Positions 15,509 through 16,188 of a stretch of DNA of 16,188 nt are shown here, piece by piece. The position numbers and the translations under genes were made by a program. The stretch is from Candidatus Poseidoniaceae archaeon (lineage in GTDB: Archaea > Thermoplasmatota > Poseidoniia > Poseidoniales > Poseidoniaceae). The stretch lies in assembly GCA_013329295.1 (NCBI GenBank), contig DUKP01000059.1, positions 1 to 16,188 of the forward strand. Direction: 5' to 3'. Position 1 is the first letter of the stretch, and each line of letters opens with the position of its first letter. The notes under the pieces are model-generated. The model made no database searches, was not told where the DNA came from, and saw only the letters and a list, made by a program, of their open reading frames with translations.

Positions 15509-15514
15509 AATAAA
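15509..15514 (-). promoter_or_regulatory. Candidate TATA box for the ATP-grasp/KAS III/PmoC-like operon
   Basis: On the minus strand ACTTTATTC is centred about 26 nt upstream of the ATG at 15485, the distance expected for a leaderless transcript. It would drive the five-gene operon ending at 10209. Positional evidence only. Confidence 0.4.
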
Positions 15515-15551
15515 GTATGGCTATGACAAATCCTTTAGCCGGCGAAAAAAT

Positions 15552-15560
15552 GTAATATTC
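15552..15560 (+). promoter_or_regulatory. Candidate TATA box for the divergent acyltransferase-like gene
   Basis: GTAATATTC is centred about 24 nt before the ATG at 15580. Together with the opposite-facing box near 15511 it makes a compact divergent promoter region of 94 nt. Positional evidence only. Confidence 0.35.
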
Positions 15561-15579
15561 GGTCTGGTCTGATTACGCT

Positions 15580-16188
15580 ATGGAAACTCTCTCTCACCTT
15601 GATTTAGTGCAGGGGTGGGATGAAATGATTCGTCAACATGGATGGGCAAATCTTGCTGACAATTTAGAATGTGAATCTGGATTGATATCTATTGGAGATA
15701 AGTTGGTTCCATACACTAAAAATCATATGACTAAAGAAACATTATGCTACACGATTTCTACTTTTACTCACTATTATCATTACTTAAGGGAAGAAATGGA
15801 TATAGTTGGTCTTCGCTTTTCAAAGTTGATATTAATGCCTCCGCTATGGTTAATCGGCTTTTTTCTGCGCTTTGCAAAGGTAGACCAAGCCTTTACCATC
15901 AATAATTTTGGTCTTTCAACAAATCTTTTTCCTAAGGGGTTGAGAGCAAAAGAATGGGAAGAAGTTGTATCAGAGGTTGAAAAATCAAATCCAAAACATG
16001 CGATTTTAGTTCGCTCGGTTAACCGGGGCCTAAATTCTAATGATTATGATGCTCTAATAGGATGTGGATTCAAGCCAATGTTTGCTCGCAATGTGTTGTT
16101 GTTTCCACACAAACCAATCGAGCTCTTCCAAAAAGGAAAAAGGCGACAAATTCTACGTGATGAAAAACTTGAACAAAAGTTGGGCTTT
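15580..16188 (+). CDS. Acyltransferase-like protein of unknown specificity (partial, C-terminus beyond right edge)
   Basis: An open frame of 203 codons runs from ATG at 15580 to the window edge; an in-frame TAA at 15553 closes it upstream. The product starts METLSHLDLVQGW. It contains TFTHYYHYLREE (about 61-72), a hydrophobic stretch (about 82-98, ILMPPLWLIGFFLRF), and later AILVRSVNRGLN and ALIGCGFKPMFARNVLLF (about 141-177). The final motif, a GF-x2-x3-R-N/Q-V-hydrophobic strand, recalls GNAT/FemAB-like acyltransferases that form part of lipid or surface biosynthesis. This is a weak resemblance by eye. It sits divergently 94 nt from the KAS III/ATP-grasp operon and could share its pathway. 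I cannot name a substrate. Confidence 0.6.
   Translation, partial: METLSHLDLVQGWDEMIRQHGWANLADNLECESGLISIGDKLVPYTKNHMTKETLCYTISTFTHYYHYLREEMDIVGLRFSKLILMPPLWLIGFFLRFAKVDQAFTINNFGLSTNLFPKGLRAKEWEEVVSEVEKSNPKHAILVRSVNRGLNSNDYDALIGCGFKPMFARNVLLFPHKPIELFQKGKRRQILRDEKLEQKLGF

Noticed and set aside
1..16188. CRISPR arrays, insertion sequences, integrase attachment sites
   Set aside because: No direct repeat array, transposase or integrase gene, or terminal inverted repeats were seen; the tRNA 3' ends are not duplicated nearby.

Overview
The window looks archaeal, most likely a low-GC marine Thermoplasmatota (Poseidoniia / Marine Group II type). Reasons: a tRNA-Trp with a long intron that folds as a box C/D guide RNA, a 35-codon eL41-like ribosomal protein gene, a SprT-like protein with a zinc ribbon, large secreted Ig-repeat proteins, and A/T-rich TATA-like boxes about 22-30 nt upstream of several start codons (leaderless transcription). 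The lineage is inferred from gene style, not from a marker phylogeny.

Left third (1-7885, all minus strand). A secreted subtilisin-like protease with a C-terminal membrane anchor is followed by a class I/II aminotransferase, a small membrane protein with a cysteine pair motif, a six-helix membrane protein with an acidic tail, and a very large secreted Ig-repeat protein that runs off the left edge. The first three are spaced by 7-17 nt and probably form an operon. The last two may have their own promoters.

Middle (7946-9187). A translation-related cluster: intron-containing tRNA-Trp(CCA), eL41, tRNA-Arg(UCU) and a SprT-like metallopeptidase on the minus strand, then tRNA-Ala(GGC) on the plus strand. 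All three tRNAs encode their 3' CCA. The 108-nt tRNA-Trp intron carries boxes C, D', C' and D. Its two guides place C34 and U39 of its own pre-tRNA exactly at the D+5 and D'+5 positions. A JmjC/cupin_8-type oxygenase follows on the plus strand (9275-10186).

Right third (15485 down to 10209, minus strand). A tight operon: ATP-grasp ligase, KAS III-like ketosynthase, a short KAS III-like partner that overlaps it by 7 nt, a 534-residue membrane protein that overlaps the partner by 8 nt, and a final polytopic membrane protein preceded by a strong Shine-Dalgarno and a probable CTG start. The 534-residue protein carries, twice, a D-x2-W-H...D...TPPH motif. The first copy matches the copper-ligand region of the PmoC/AmoC subunit of copper membrane monooxygenases at exact spacing. 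A predicted extracellular C-terminal domain would begin with histidine after a signal-peptide-like cleavage site, as mature PmoB does. I infer an uncharacterised copper-dependent membrane oxygenase-like protein working with an acyl-condensing/ligase pathway. This is the most interesting part of the window. A divergent, partial acyltransferase-like gene begins at 15580 and runs off the right edge.
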